Shown one piece after another: positions 12,401 through 20,100 of a stretch of DNA of 39,780 bases. The stretch is from positions 370,819-410,598 of the forward strand of contig MU646356.1 in the NCBI GenBank assembly GCA_026770585.1, in the 5' to 3' direction. The notes under the pieces were generated by a model, which worked only from the letters and a program-made list of their open reading frames with translations, made no database searches and had not been told where the DNA came from. The translations under genes and the position numbers were made by a program. Positions within the stretch are counted from its first letter, which is position 1. The number at the start of each line of letters is the position of its first letter. The stretch is from Baffinella frigidus. Its lineage: Eukaryota; Cryptophyceae; Cryptomonadales; Baffinellaceae.

Positions 12401-15400
12401 TCTGAAACGTGATCAACTTAGTGCCCACCACCGCTCTCCATACCCGGAACCTGGCCGAACCTTGCTGGAAGCTACAGGCGAGCGTCTTGCGGAAAACCGA
12501 ACCCCTGAACCCGAAACCCGAAACCCTGAACCCGAAAACCGAAAACCTGAACCCTTAGCCTGAAACCCTCACCCCGAAACACGAAATCCTGAACCCTGAA
12601 TCTGCAGGCGAGCGCCTTGCTGGAACCCGAACCCCTGAACCCGAAACCCGAAACCCGAAACCCGAAACCCTGAACAATAACTCTGCAGGCGAGCGCGGTG
12701 CGGGAGGCGAGCGCAATGCCGGAGGCAGGAGCAGCGTCGGAAGAGGTAGCGCGACCCGGTTTCTGGTGTAGTGTTGAGGATTCAGGGGCCCCAACCTTTT
12801 GACAGAACAAGCTCCCCGCCGCAGGCGTTCCCTCAACCCGCAACCCGAAACCCAAAACCCGAAATCCTGAACCCGAGACCCTGCACCCGAAACCCGAAAT
12901 CCGAACGTGCGCACTGCCACACCCACTGCATCATCGACGTGAATTCACTAGTATGATCCACGTGTGTAGTAATTTTCTTACGCAGGAAAGGCATTATTTA
13001 GAACATTATCTCAGATAAAACTGGTAGCCACGCGGAGGGATATTTAGCCAAGTTGTACCACATTGGCTCTAACCAGTTGATGAACGCAGGATGTCCCGGT
13101 AGAGTGGGGGCAGCCGGCCGCAGAGGCGCGCGCGGCACCGGCGGGCGGGCCCGATCAAGAGTGGTACGGGGAGGACAACAACGGCAACGCGGCCGCGGTC
13201 CCGTCGATGGTGTCGTCGGCGGGCGCTGCTCTTTCGGGCGCGTTCTGGGGGGGGTGGAAGATGCCGGTGAGATACAATTTGTTTGAATCTCCTGACACAA
13301 TTCGGTACTTTCGGGAAATCTCCTAAATACAATTTCGGGAAATCTCCTATATACATTCGGTTCTATCTCGTAGATACATTTCGGTTGCTGTTTATCTTTG
13401 TGTCAAATCCGCTTTCCTTGGTGCGTCCATTCTTCCACCCCTGGGTTCAATCTCGAGAGAAACATCAAAAGCAGGACCAGGCACGCTACGCTACGTTGTG
13501 TGCTTTCCGGATGTGCGATCGTCCGCCTCGAGCGTTTCCAGTGGTGAGAGTTTAGGGAGAGGGTTTCGGGTATATCTGCGGGATGCTGCGGTGAGAGTTT
13601 CGGGTTTATCTACGTGCAGGCAGGTCGGTCCAAGATAATCTCGGTGATCAAGTGGATCCGGACAAGAGGATTGACACTCAAGAACTCTTTCTCTGCGTGC
13701 AGGGCGGGGCCGGCTCGCCAGGCCAAGCGTTACCCGCGCCCGAGAGACCGACCGGGCCTGTCATTTCTCTGCCGGAAGCTGAGCGCTGTCGTCATTTTAT
13801 TGTATTATTATTAATAACAATTGTATTATTATTGATAGTGATTTCTCGTGGCGAGCAGGGCACAGCGGGTTCGCCAGGCCAAGCGTTACCCGCGAGATGC
13901 TGAGCGCTGTGGCGTGCATGGTCGCCAGGCCAAGCCTTACCCACACACCCTTCTTGCAGGGTGGCGCGGGATCGCCAGGCCAAGCGTTACCCGCGCCCGG
14001 GAGACCCACCGAACCTGTCATTTCTCTGCCGGATGACTTTCACCTCTCCGACTCTCTCTGCCTTGATTGCAGGTCTGCCCCTCCCCCCCCCCCCCCCCCC
14101 CCCCCNNNNNNNNNNNNNNNNNNNNNNNNNNNNNNNNNNNNNNNNNNNNNNNNNNNNNNNNNNNNNNNNNNNNNNNNNNNNNNNNNNNNNNNNNNNNNNN
14201 NNNNNNNNNNNNNNNNNNNNNNNNNNNNNNNNNNNNNNNNNNNNNNNNNNNNNNNNNNNNNNNNNNNNNNNNNNNNGCCCTTGCCCTTACCCCTGCCTTG
14301 GCCCCAGCCCGCGGATATTCCCGCCTCGTCAGAAGTTGGAGACAGGGGCGGGCCTATCCCCGGACAGTACTCACACATGCTGAACACTGCTTTCTGTTGC
14401 GGCAGCTTCTGTTCAACTCGCTAACCACGTCAACTTTCTAAACACATCAACTTACTAACCACGTCAAGTTACTAACCACGCACCATGCGGTGTGTCGGCA
14501 GCTTCGACTGGCACGTGCCGATTGAGCTGGAGCCTGGGAAATACCTCTTCCGCATTTCTCCGGTAACCCCCGAACCTCTCCCCATCTTCCGCATTTCTCC
14601 ACTTCTTTCCCCCCGAACCTATCCGTTCCTTGTGAAGGGTGTAGGGTGTAGGGATCAGGGTGTTGAATATGTATCCACACCCAACTCCCACCGAGAATCA
14701 ACACCGTGGTGTGCTGCACCTGAAAATACCTCTTCCGTATTTCTCTGGTTCGTTCCCCTCAAAACTCTCCGTTCCTCTTGAGGGTGTAGGGTGTAGGGCG
14801 TAGAGTTCACGGTGTCGAATGTAGGGTGTGGGGTGTAGGGTGTAGGGTGTAGGGTGTAGGGTTGAGAGATGAGGGTGTCAACAGAACCTGCGCGGTGGAT
14901 GCTCAGTGCTGGAGGGACTCAAGAGGTAACTCGCCGGCGATTGGATCCACACCGAAAGTCAACACCACCGTGTGAAAGTCAACACCACCGTGTGCTACAC
15001 TTTTGCCGGAATGCGTCGTGAGTCGCAGCTTGGCGAGCGCACTGGCACCGTGCGAGGTTATGTGCTACTACCCCTTACGTGGCGATGAGGTCATGTTTCA
15101 CCTCCAGGGCGTAGGCCCCTTTAGGTCCTTTAGGTTTTAAATGCTCCCAACATAGCCCAACGACACGCCGTTCCGTAGAAGGGATCTGCAGAGCAAAGCA
15201 CTGCGTGGGCCCACGTAGAAGCGTAAGACACTGCTCGCCACAGCAGGGGTCGTTGTTTATGGTGGGGCGCCTGGCGAGACCACGCCAGGTCACAAGTCGC
15301 AATTTATCTCAAGTTAATTCGTGATTTCCCCCCCGGGAAAATTCATTCCTGGGCGCAATCATGTTTGGTTTGCACCAGTAAACCCCTTCAAAAGGAGGGA

Positions 15401-15869
15401 TCCTCAACCTTAAATTCTGACCTGTGACCTTGCGCGGGACAGGTGGGTGTTAACGGCTTCCGGCATTCGCGAGGAACTCCTGTGCTTTAGTCTTATCTCA
15501 GATAAACACTTTTAAAAGTCGTTTTCCTAAGTCAACTCCCCCACAAATCCGGCAACTTATGCGTACGGGCTCGCAGAGTAAAGCATAAGTTGACAGATTT
15601 GTGGGGGAGTTGACTTAGGAAAACGACTTTTAAAAGTGTTTATCTGAGATAAAGTCTGACGCGAGCGGCCGGCGAGCACAGGTGGGCGTGAATGGCGAAC
15701 CTCTGTCGCCGTGCGGGGCTACGTAAAGTTGTTTCTCGCGGTGAAGTTGTTTCTGACGCGGGGGGGCTGGCGAGCACAGGTGGGGGTTAACGGCGAAGGC
15801 GAGAAGCGGTACTCGGAGCGGGAGCAAGTCCTCCGCTCCCGCGAAAGCGGCTTTGTCACCATCGCATAG
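3423..15869 (+). CDS. Multi-exon protein with two Kre9/KNH1-like beta-sandwich modules
   Basis: Exons by frame continuity: 3423-3600, 4052-4145, 5015-5093, 5834-5914, 6700-6815, 7862-7949, 9169-9277, 10866-10993, 12051-12161, 12689-12745, 13126-13266, 13960-14072, 14502-14562, 15780-15869 (stop TAG), about 481 aa; 5834 starts with an in-frame ATG and could be an alternative start. The N-terminus is helical (IADELLQMTGALNDIL). Module 1 runs from FEVENVHPRLWVHQ through DKMQVSWETIGNVPLVNVRL and IPLDFVP to GKYTVAVSDPANN. This is the order of the Kre9/KNH1 domain: V-x-W-x-x-x-G-x-V strand, then VP, then GxYxIxVxD. Module 2 ends FDWHVPIELEPGKYLFRISP and SGFVTIA-stop. A Pro/Ala/Ser-rich linker lies between. 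In fungi the domain belongs to secreted beta-glucan assembly proteins; function here is unknown. No signal peptide or GPI signal is evident. Weak points: the first donor, the 10866 acceptor, the frame of 13960-14072, and the assembly gap. Confidence 0.6.
4199..4316 (+). mobile_element. tRNA-derived SINE-like element, copy 1
   Basis: It contains GTAGCCTAATGGATAAGGC, the D-arm/A-box form typical of tRNA-Arg, and 30 bases on GAGTTCGAACCCCGG, a B-box-like T arm. Acceptor and anticodon stems do not fold, so it is not a working tRNA. It is preceded by the unit GTAGTATATACACAGCCGTC, shared with copy 2. Lies in an intron of the Kre9-like gene. Confidence 0.45.
4603..4689 (+). mobile_element. tRNA-derived SINE-like element, copy 2 (truncated)
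   Basis: Nearly identical to copy 1 from the GTAGTATATA leader through the A-box-like GTAGCCTAATGGATAAGGC, but it stops at GGTCGTTA, so the B-box half is missing. The 400 bp spacing and shared leader suggest local duplication or a second insertion. Confidence 0.45.
5219..5372. mobile_element. AGCTCTGTCCCA inverted-repeat element, copy 1
   Basis: The ends tagctctgtccca and tggtacagagcta are inverted, followed inwards by cttcgatttcgtctcccc and its complement, then a poly-C/poly-G block. About 155 bp, non-coding, within an intron. A second copy is at 8188-8341. A separate perfect hairpin (cgggctcacc aaattggtgagcccg) follows at about 5396-5420. Confidence 0.6.
5525..5826. repeat. Interstitial telomere-like (CCCTAAA) tract
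   Basis: About 300 bp of CCCTAAA units mixed with CCCCAAA and CCCACACC variants. It ends seven bases before the acceptor of the exon at 5834, so the C-rich tract occupies the polypyrimidine and branch-point position of that intron. Confidence 0.85.
5950..6062. mobile_element. CCTAATTCCGGCG inverted-repeat element
   Basis: Left cctaattccgacggcaacctaattcc is mirrored by ggaattaggtagacgctggaattagg around the core caccctacggcatcgcatgccgtagcaccctacg. Related copies lie at 6823-6890, 6968-7056 and 7955-8108, all in introns of the Kre9-like gene. Confidence 0.6.
6326..6424 (+). repeat. 22-bp tandem repeat
   Basis: Four units of gctagaaagagcatgggccaac, the first interrupted by agacag. A related single unit is at about 6531-6563 (gctaggaagagcatggacca), and the flanking ccaaagaggcggtggtgc is also found at about 6102. 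Intronic. Confidence 0.8.
6752..7245 (+). repeat. Exon-tail echoes: about 60-bp coding end plus donor, three copies
   Basis: The end of exon 6700-6815 (GGGAACGTGCCCCTCGTCAA to ACCTCCCG|gtaacg) recurs at about 6888-6945 with only a few changes and its own donor gtaagg. A third copy at about 7058-7245 is split by another inverted-repeat element (CGCCAGATT...AATCTGGCG). The copies are separated by CCTAATTCCGGCG-type elements. Confidence 0.8.
7359..7430. repeat. Near-perfect 34-bp hairpin
   Basis: The arm ccatgaaatcataacctg...tctcttcct pairs with aggaagagacac...atgatttcgtgg across a 4-base loop (ggaa), with one mismatch. In an intron; no coding or promoter signal recognised. Confidence 0.85.
7955..8108. 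mobile_element. CCTAATTCCGG-family element, degenerate
   Basis: Begins just inside the donor of exon 7862-7949 with ccctaatttcggcctcaacctaat and ends gtagcaccctacggaattccgg. It shares the CACCCTACGG core with 5950-6062. Confidence 0.45.
8188..8341. mobile_element. AGCTCTGTCCCA inverted-repeat element, copy 2
   Basis: Ends ctagctctgtccca and gttgaacagagctag, with internal gccattatttcgcccccc mirrored by ggggggcgaaataatggc. Same layout and poly-C/poly-G block as 5219-5372; the two diverge enough to be separate insertions. Confidence 0.6.
8408..8790 (+). repeat. Tandem intron-end duplication with exon-start echoes
   Basis: Two roughly 200-bp units share catgctccc, ttgccagc, actgatccaaatct, then a pyrimidine tract and an echo of the next exon's start: CTCCCAGGGCAAGTGCACAG at about 8527 and CTCCCAAGGCAAGCACACAG at about 8714. 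The true exon border CTCCCAGGGCAAGTACACAG is at 9161-9180. The second echo has lost its acceptor AG|G context (CAAGG). Confidence 0.7.
9031..9150 (+). repeat. CT-rich microsatellite at a 3' splice site
   Basis: About 120 bp of (CT)n with interspersed CGCT, ending close to the acceptor at 9168. It forms an extreme polypyrimidine tract. Confidence 0.85.
9384..9412 (+). repeat. Donor-side echo of exon 9169-9277
   Basis: GCATGACCGATCCGCCTACA|GGTACG repeats the exon end CATCACCGACCCCCCTACAG|gtg at 9259-9280 with about three changes, and carries its own GT. Confidence 0.65.
10060..10190. repeat. CCCGAAA variant telomere-like tract
   Basis: Runs of CCCGAAA/CCCGGAA units. Read on the minus strand they give long pseudo-ORFs rich in GFRVSGFGF, which are repeat artefacts, not proteins. 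Confidence 0.85.
10236..10913 (+). repeat. About 230-bp intron-end unit repeated up to the exon at 10866
   Basis: The unit runs from gcgaggcgcgcaccgctgcc through ttccggc, cgctcgacagcggaccgggg and the echo GGTGAGCCTGGCGATCGC. Copies: 10236-10466, a partial copy at about 10614-10680, and 10681-10913, the last running into the real exon. Each copy carries a cag|GTG-like acceptor and the first 35-45 bp of the exon. Confidence 0.75.
11000..11116. mobile_element. CCACACAGCGGACTTCGAAG element, copy 1 (truncated)
   Basis: Starts ccacacagcggacttcgaag and contains ataacccctgagcgataag, ggcaacgcgtaggggca and ggataaggtaacgg. These match the complement of the full element at 16666-16827. The far terminal repeat is missing; it is followed directly by an echo of the exon end. 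Confidence 0.65.
11117..11166 (+). repeat. Donor-side echo of exon 10866-10993
   Basis: GACTTCAAGGCGCCGCCTGG, ATCCACCCCGTCGCAGACCA and TCTCG|gtgaat repeat the last 45 bp of the exon (GATTTCAAGCCGCCGCCCGG...) with about five changes and keep a GT donor. Confidence 0.8.
11635..11699. mobile_element. TCTGGGGATACAGTCCCGTG hairpin element
   Basis: Left end tctggggatacagtcccgtg and right end cacgggactgtatccccaga are perfect inverted repeats flanking caggatgaccggtgtgacttcac. Related pieces: 16015-16065, 16499-16535, 19406-19457 and 35282-35331. Confidence 0.7.
11873..11905 (+). repeat. Acceptor-side echo of exon 12051-12161
   Basis: CCCGTGCAG|GTCTCATTC then GACAACCAGG is identical to the exon border at 12042-12070 and lies 169 bp upstream. 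The sequence then diverges. Confidence 0.8.
12464..12905 (+). repeat. Telomere-like variants with acceptor-side echoes
   Basis: CCCGAAA/CCCTGAA tracts at about 12495-12680 and 12835-12905 alternate with echoes of exon start 12689 (CTCTGCAG|GCGAGCGCGG): CTACAGGCGAGCGTCTTG at about 12472 and CTGCAGGCGAGCGCCTTG at about 12602. Confidence 0.75.
13300..13390 (+). repeat. Short tandem repeat after exon 13126-13266
   Basis: Imperfect units of tttcgggaaatctcctaaatacaa. Bases 13391-13615 hold nothing further that I recognise. Confidence 0.6.
13695..13959 (+). repeat. Acceptor-side echoes of exon 13960-14072
   Basis: The start of the exon (GGTGGCGCGGGATCGCCAGG, then CCAAGCGTTACCCGCG) is echoed at about 13701-13780 (including the later tgtcatttctctgccgg), 13859-13893 and 13920-13943. 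Partial copies keep GCCAGGCCAAGC. A TATTATTATT-rich AT patch lies between at about 13797-13840. Confidence 0.7.
14077..14276. other. Poly-C run followed by assembly gap (N)
   Basis: A C homopolymer (about 14081-14105) runs into 171 N at 14106-14276. The true size is unknown, and an exon of the Kre9-like gene could be hidden here. Confidence 0.95.
14563..14870 (+). repeat. Donor-side echo and GGGTGTA tract
   Basis: The exon end GGGAAATACCTCTTCCGCAT then TTCTCCG|gtaacc (14536-14568) is echoed as GAAAATACCTCTTCCGTATT at about 14726 and more weakly as CATCTTCCGCATTTCTCC at about 14584. Runs of ggtgtagggtgtaggg follow at about 14637-14655 and 14780-14862. Confidence 0.7.
15430..15780 (+). repeat. 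Three acceptor echoes around a long inverted repeat
   Basis: CACAG|GTGGGGGTTAACGGC at the real final exon (15775-15794) is echoed as GACAGGTGGGTGTTAACGGC at about 15439 and CACAGGTGGGCGTGAATGGC at about 15677. Between the two echoes lies the inverted repeat 15493-15652. Confidence 0.75.
15493..15652. mobile_element. Near-perfect inverted repeat, arms about 67 bp
   Basis: ttatctcagataaacact...gtcaactcccccacaaatc is mirrored by gatttgtgggggagttgac...agtgtttatctgagataa. A nested hairpin caacttatgc/gcataagttg sits in the centre. Non-coding; arms almost identical, implying recent insertion or gene conversion. Confidence 0.85.
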
Positions 15870-15890
15870 CACCTGCCTCTCGACGTCGCA

Positions 15891-16011
15891 TACAGGGGTA
15901 CCTCGCTCATAAGAAACCGCCCCCCCCCCTCGGACCACCGTGGGGCCCTGGGCATAGGCCTACTGTAGGGTCCTAGGGGGGGCGGTTTCTTATGAGCGAG
16001 GTACCCCTGTA
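15891..16011. mobile_element. TACAGGGGTACCTCGCTCAT element, copy 1
   Basis: Termini tacaggggtacctcgctcat and atgagcgaggtacccctgta are perfect inverted repeats, continuing aagaaaccgcc/ggcggtttctt. The core is ccgtggggccctgggcataggcctactgtagggtcctagg. It begins 22 bp after the stop codon of the Kre9-like gene. Intact relatives: 16115-16235, 26317-26439 and 31961-32081. Confidence 0.8.
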
Positions 16012-16114
16012 GCACTCTGGGGATAAAATCCCGTGTAGGATGACCGGAGTGACTTTACACAGTAGCACCCGCCTCCGACGCCTTTCTCCGTCGACGGATT
16101 TGGAAAATTAAGCA

Positions 16115-16235
16115 TACAGGGGTGCCTCGCCCATAAAAAGGCGCCTCATCCTAGGACCCTACAGTAGGGCTACACCCAGGGCCCTATGGTGGTCCTAAGG
16201 GGGGTGCGCTTTGTCATGAGCGAGGTACCCCTGTA
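16115..16235. mobile_element. TACAGGGGTACCTCGCTCAT element, copy 2
   Basis: Termini tacaggggtgcctcgcccat and atgagcgaggtacccctgta. The core is gtagggctacacccagggccctatggtggtcc. More diverged than copy 1 and in the opposite internal orientation. Confidence 0.75.
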
Positions 16236-16330
16236 GCGCCTCCTGGCGACGCCGCTATGTACTCTCGGCCGCGTTGCTCCTCAGTCCCGCTGCGCTCCTC
16301 AGTGGGGGGGCGTGCGGCGCAGTAGCTGCT

Positions 16331-16430
16331 CCTTAAGTGGCGAGTAGGCGCATACCCCCCTACCGTAGGGCCCTAGGACCTGCCTAGGACCTCTTGCGGG
16401 TCAATTTTGACCCCCTCGCCACTGAAGGGA
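16331..16430. mobile_element. CTTAAGTGGCGAGTAGG element, copy 1
   Basis: Starts ccttaagtggcgagtagg and ends cctcgccactgaaggg. The core ctaccgtagggccctaggacctgcctaggacc resembles the core of the TACAGGGG family. Full relative: 26169-26274. Confidence 0.75.
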
Positions 16431-16665
16431 TACTGTACCCCATCCGGGGCGCGCTTCGCAGTACATGTAGCTAACCCGTACGGCGCGCTGGAGCGTTGCT
16501 GTGTAAAGTCACTCCGGCTGTTCCTGCACGGGCGTGGCCCATACACCAGAGTCTTCGCGCGCGAGGAGGTGTGTCAGGGCGCAGGATGTGAGGACCCGGG
16601 GCCGGGGAATTGGGCCCTTTCGTAAAGGAAGCAACCTAGTCAGGGGCTGCTCTTGAGGATGCATG

Positions 16666-16827
16666 CCACACGGCGGGCTTCGAAGGGATTGTCGGCCCAT
16701 TTTGATCTGAGTTTCCGTTACCTTATCCGTAGGAACCCCCCTGTGCCCCTACGGGTTGCCTACCGTAGGGTCCTAGGTCTTATCGCTTAGGTGTTATTCA
16801 CGAATTCCTTCAAAGTCCGCTGTGTGG
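16666..16827. mobile_element. CCACACAGCGGACTTCGAAG element, full copy
   Basis: Ends ccacacggcgggcttcgaag and cttcaaagtccgctgtgtgg, inverted. Inside: ccgttaccttatccgtagg, gcctaccgtagggtcctagg and ttatcgcttaggtgttattc. About 162 bp, non-coding. Relatives at 11000-11116 and 19857-19980. Confidence 0.75.
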
Positions 16828-16829
16828 TG

Positions 16830-16960
16830 CAGGGGTGCGAAGTTCCTACCTCGCGCACAAGAAACCGCGCCCCCCCCCTAGGACTACCGTAGGGCCCTAG
16901 GCATAGGCCTACTGTAGGGTCCTAGGGGGGGGGGGGTCCTATGAGCGAGGTACCCCTGTA
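16830..16960. mobile_element. TACAGGGGTACCTCGCTCAT element, copy 3 (left end damaged)
   Basis: The right end atgagcgaggtacccctgta is intact. The left end is broken (caggggtgcgaagttcctacctcgc). It directly abuts the element ending at 16827. Confidence 0.65.
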
Positions 16961-17167
16961 GGCGGGAGGGGTGTGGGCGCCTTGGTTTGAATTCAATCGG
17001 CGCTGTGTGACGGTTTCTGGTCTCATTCGTGGTACAAATTGCCACTTTATCCACGGCAAATAAACCGCATGTTCAAATAACCCGCTAACTCCACGGTGAG
17101 AAGCACGGGGGCCGTGAACGGCACAAGATCCCCTGAAGGAGGGAGAGAACGCGGCGTGGTTGGCAGC

Positions 17168-20100
17168 ATGGCAGCGAGAAGATCAACTGCGACCGCCGAT
17201 TCAGATTCCGCCAAGTCGGCAGTGGAGAAGACCGCCGCTGCCTCACCCGAGAAGCTCCCAGCGAAGAAGCGTGCCGCGGCCCCAACGAAACCCTCGCCGT
17301 CCGCGGCCGCAGAGAAGAGCACGGCTGGTGGAAGCGGGAGCAAGCCCGTGAAGCGCACCGAAAAGCAGGCCGCTGCGGCGGAGGAGGCCACAGAGGCGAC
17401 AGCGATGCCCAGCCCGCCTGCACGCGTGAACAAGCCCGAGGCGCGGAAAGCGCCCCCGGCCAAAGATAACAAGTTTCCGCTATGGATCGTGCTCGTTGGA
17501 GCGCTGGTCGTGGTCGGGGGCATGTGGATGTTGATGAGCGCGCCGGCGGGGGGGAAGGTCGGTGGGAAGGGGCCCGTGAAGAAGGACACGGTCAAGAGTG
17601 GAGCGATGCTGGAGCGCCGCGAGAAGCTCAAGGGGTCCGTGCCCTGGCCCAGATGCGTGAACACTGCGAGTTGCAAACGATGTTGCGCACGCAGCATGTG
17701 GCAGTGGTGGTGACGGTGCCTGCCGCCTGCATGGTTTTCGTGCACCAGGATGGAATCTCTACGAGGCACCGAGTTACACCCCTAGAACACACGCTTGGCA
17801 TGCCTAGAAGACACGGCACCTTGACACGCCTAGAACACACCGCAGGTTGCTCAAGAGCACCTTCATGGAGGGTGAGCAAGCGGTGGCCACCAAGATCGTC
17901 CGACAGGTGCGGCACCTCTCCGTGAATACCTTTGCAGGGGCGGGTTGGAGGGTGTAGGCTCTTGGACCTCGCAGGTGGGCGCGAGGGAGGTACCTGAAAG
18001 CATGAGAAACTCGCCAACGAACCCGTCCGCTCCGCATCCTCATCTTCATCCGCATCCTCCTCTTGTGGTGTGTCGCGGTTCGCACCTGTCGAGCGAACCG
18101 CGGAGACTCGGTTCAAGGCGGGAGCAACTCACGAGCCTACAGAATAGCTCCCGCTTCCATCCGCCGTTCCGCCGGCTGAAGGCGGGAGGACGTGTCCGGT
18201 GGGCCCGGGTGGGGCAGGTGCTGCAGCAGTTGGTCCAGGCGTGTTATCAGCCAAATAACATCTGGGCGGTACAGTACGTGGTGCTGCGCAACGGCAGGCA
18301 GCGCGAGGCGAATACGCTCAGTCCAATAACATCTCTCTCTGGGCGAGGAGGCTGGTGCTTCCCCGCATGATTTGACCAGCCTTTCACGTGTAGGTTCTGC
18401 TGGCTCCTCCTCCGCATCATCATCCGTGAGTGTGTTGCTAGACCTAGCAGGTGGCGACGGGATCACGTGCCCGCGACTCAAGGCGGAAGGACGTGTGCGG
18501 GGAGGCATTTCATCCAGGTCTGTCACTAGTCGAATAACATCTGAGCGGGTGCTTCATTCCCCCCCCCACACACACAGAGAACAATGTGTATTGGCGAATA
18601 ACAAGCCTGGATCAAAACGCAGGTGCTGCTCCGCAACGACAGGCAGCTCGATGCGAACACGCTCGGCCAAACAATCTCTCTCTGTGCGGGGGGGGGGGGG
18701 CTGCTGCATTTGATCCAGACGTGTCATGAGTCAGTAAACGCCTGTCTCTCTCTGGGCAGTACGGTAGGTCCTGCTGCGCAACGACAGGCGTGACGCGAAG
18801 ACGCTCGGCAAAATAACATCTCTCTCTGGGCGGGGGAGCGGGTTCTGCTGCGCAGGGTTTGACCAGCCTTTCACTGGTAGGTTCTGCTCCGCAACGACAG
18901 GCAGCGCGAAGCAAAGACGCTCACGCGCGCGGTGGTCTTCCTCTTTGCCGGTGGCGCCTTCAACGCTTACGAAAAGGTGTCCTCCCTCCACACCCGCGAG
19001 ACAAAGATTCAGTCCAGGATAGTTGTCACTAGTCGCAGCCTCACACGTGATTTAGAAAGCTGCGAAAAGTTTTCCTCCCTCAAAATGCTCGGTGCACAAC
19101 CCTGGATAGTTGCCACTGGTCGTTCCACACCTCCATGCCTCCCTACACACATCCACACATCCACGCATCCACAACTCCACAGACAGCTGCGAAAAGCTCC
19201 CCTCCCTCCAAATCCTCGGTGCACAGATTCAAACCTGGTTAGTTGCCACTGGTCGCACCCGCGTCACCACCCGGGATTTTTGGGGGGGGTTGATTGATTT
19301 AATTAGGATTCATAAGTAAAGTTACTTAGGATTCACAAGTAAAATTACTCGTGGTGGATCTCGCTGCACGCCCAAGAGACTTGCTGTGTGCGTCGAGTGC
19401 CGAAACTCTGGGGATACAGTCCCGTGTAGGATGGCCGGAGTGACTTCATCCCCAGAGACACGCGCGTCGATTCGCTGCCCTTTGCCCCTGCGGTGGTTCT
19501 GTCCCTTATTTTCCTCTGAACCCTTTTAATGAATTCTTTTCTGAGAGCGCCGCGTTTCCTGCGTCCTCACCCTACGAGAAAGGAAGAAAGCTTCACCCTT
19601 CGAGAAAGGAGAAAATCCTCGCCCTTCGAGAAATTAGGAAATCGTCCGGAGGGCTGAAGCACACCCCGCGTGTCTGCAGATGGAGCACGTGATCCAAAAG
19701 CACGTCCTCGGCGGGAGCCAGAAAGGTGCGCCTCTCTCAAACCCTAACCCGAACCCGAACCCGAACCCTTAGACCCTACACGCCACACCCTACACTCGAA
19801 CTGTGAACGCTACAGTAGTTCACTTGGAACTCTCTGCGACGCTTGACTACATTTCCCCACACAGCGGGCTGCGAAGGGAAAATACGTTCGTACAAAGGGA
19901 AAATATGTTCCCTGCCGTAGGGTCGTAGGTCTTATCGTTTAGGGGTTATTCGAAATCCCTTCGAGGTCCGCTGTGTGTGGCCTGCGACTCTGGACAACCT
20001 TTCCACAACAGCCTCATCCTGCCTCCCTGCTACACAGACCAGACAGTTAGTGTTTAGGGTTAACGTTTAGGTTTGGGGTTTGCGTATAGGATTCATGGTT

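Noticed and set aside
13620-13700. Possible exon with an EF-hand-like loop (DPDKRIDTQEL)
   Set aside because: The phase does not join the flanking exons, loop position 1 is Gln, and the frame runs straight into an echo copy of the next exon.
17047-17769. 240-codon minus-strand ORF
   Set aside because: Antisense shadow of the first exon of the pseudo-AAA+ gene, whose + frame has a better start context, membrane helix and splice sites.
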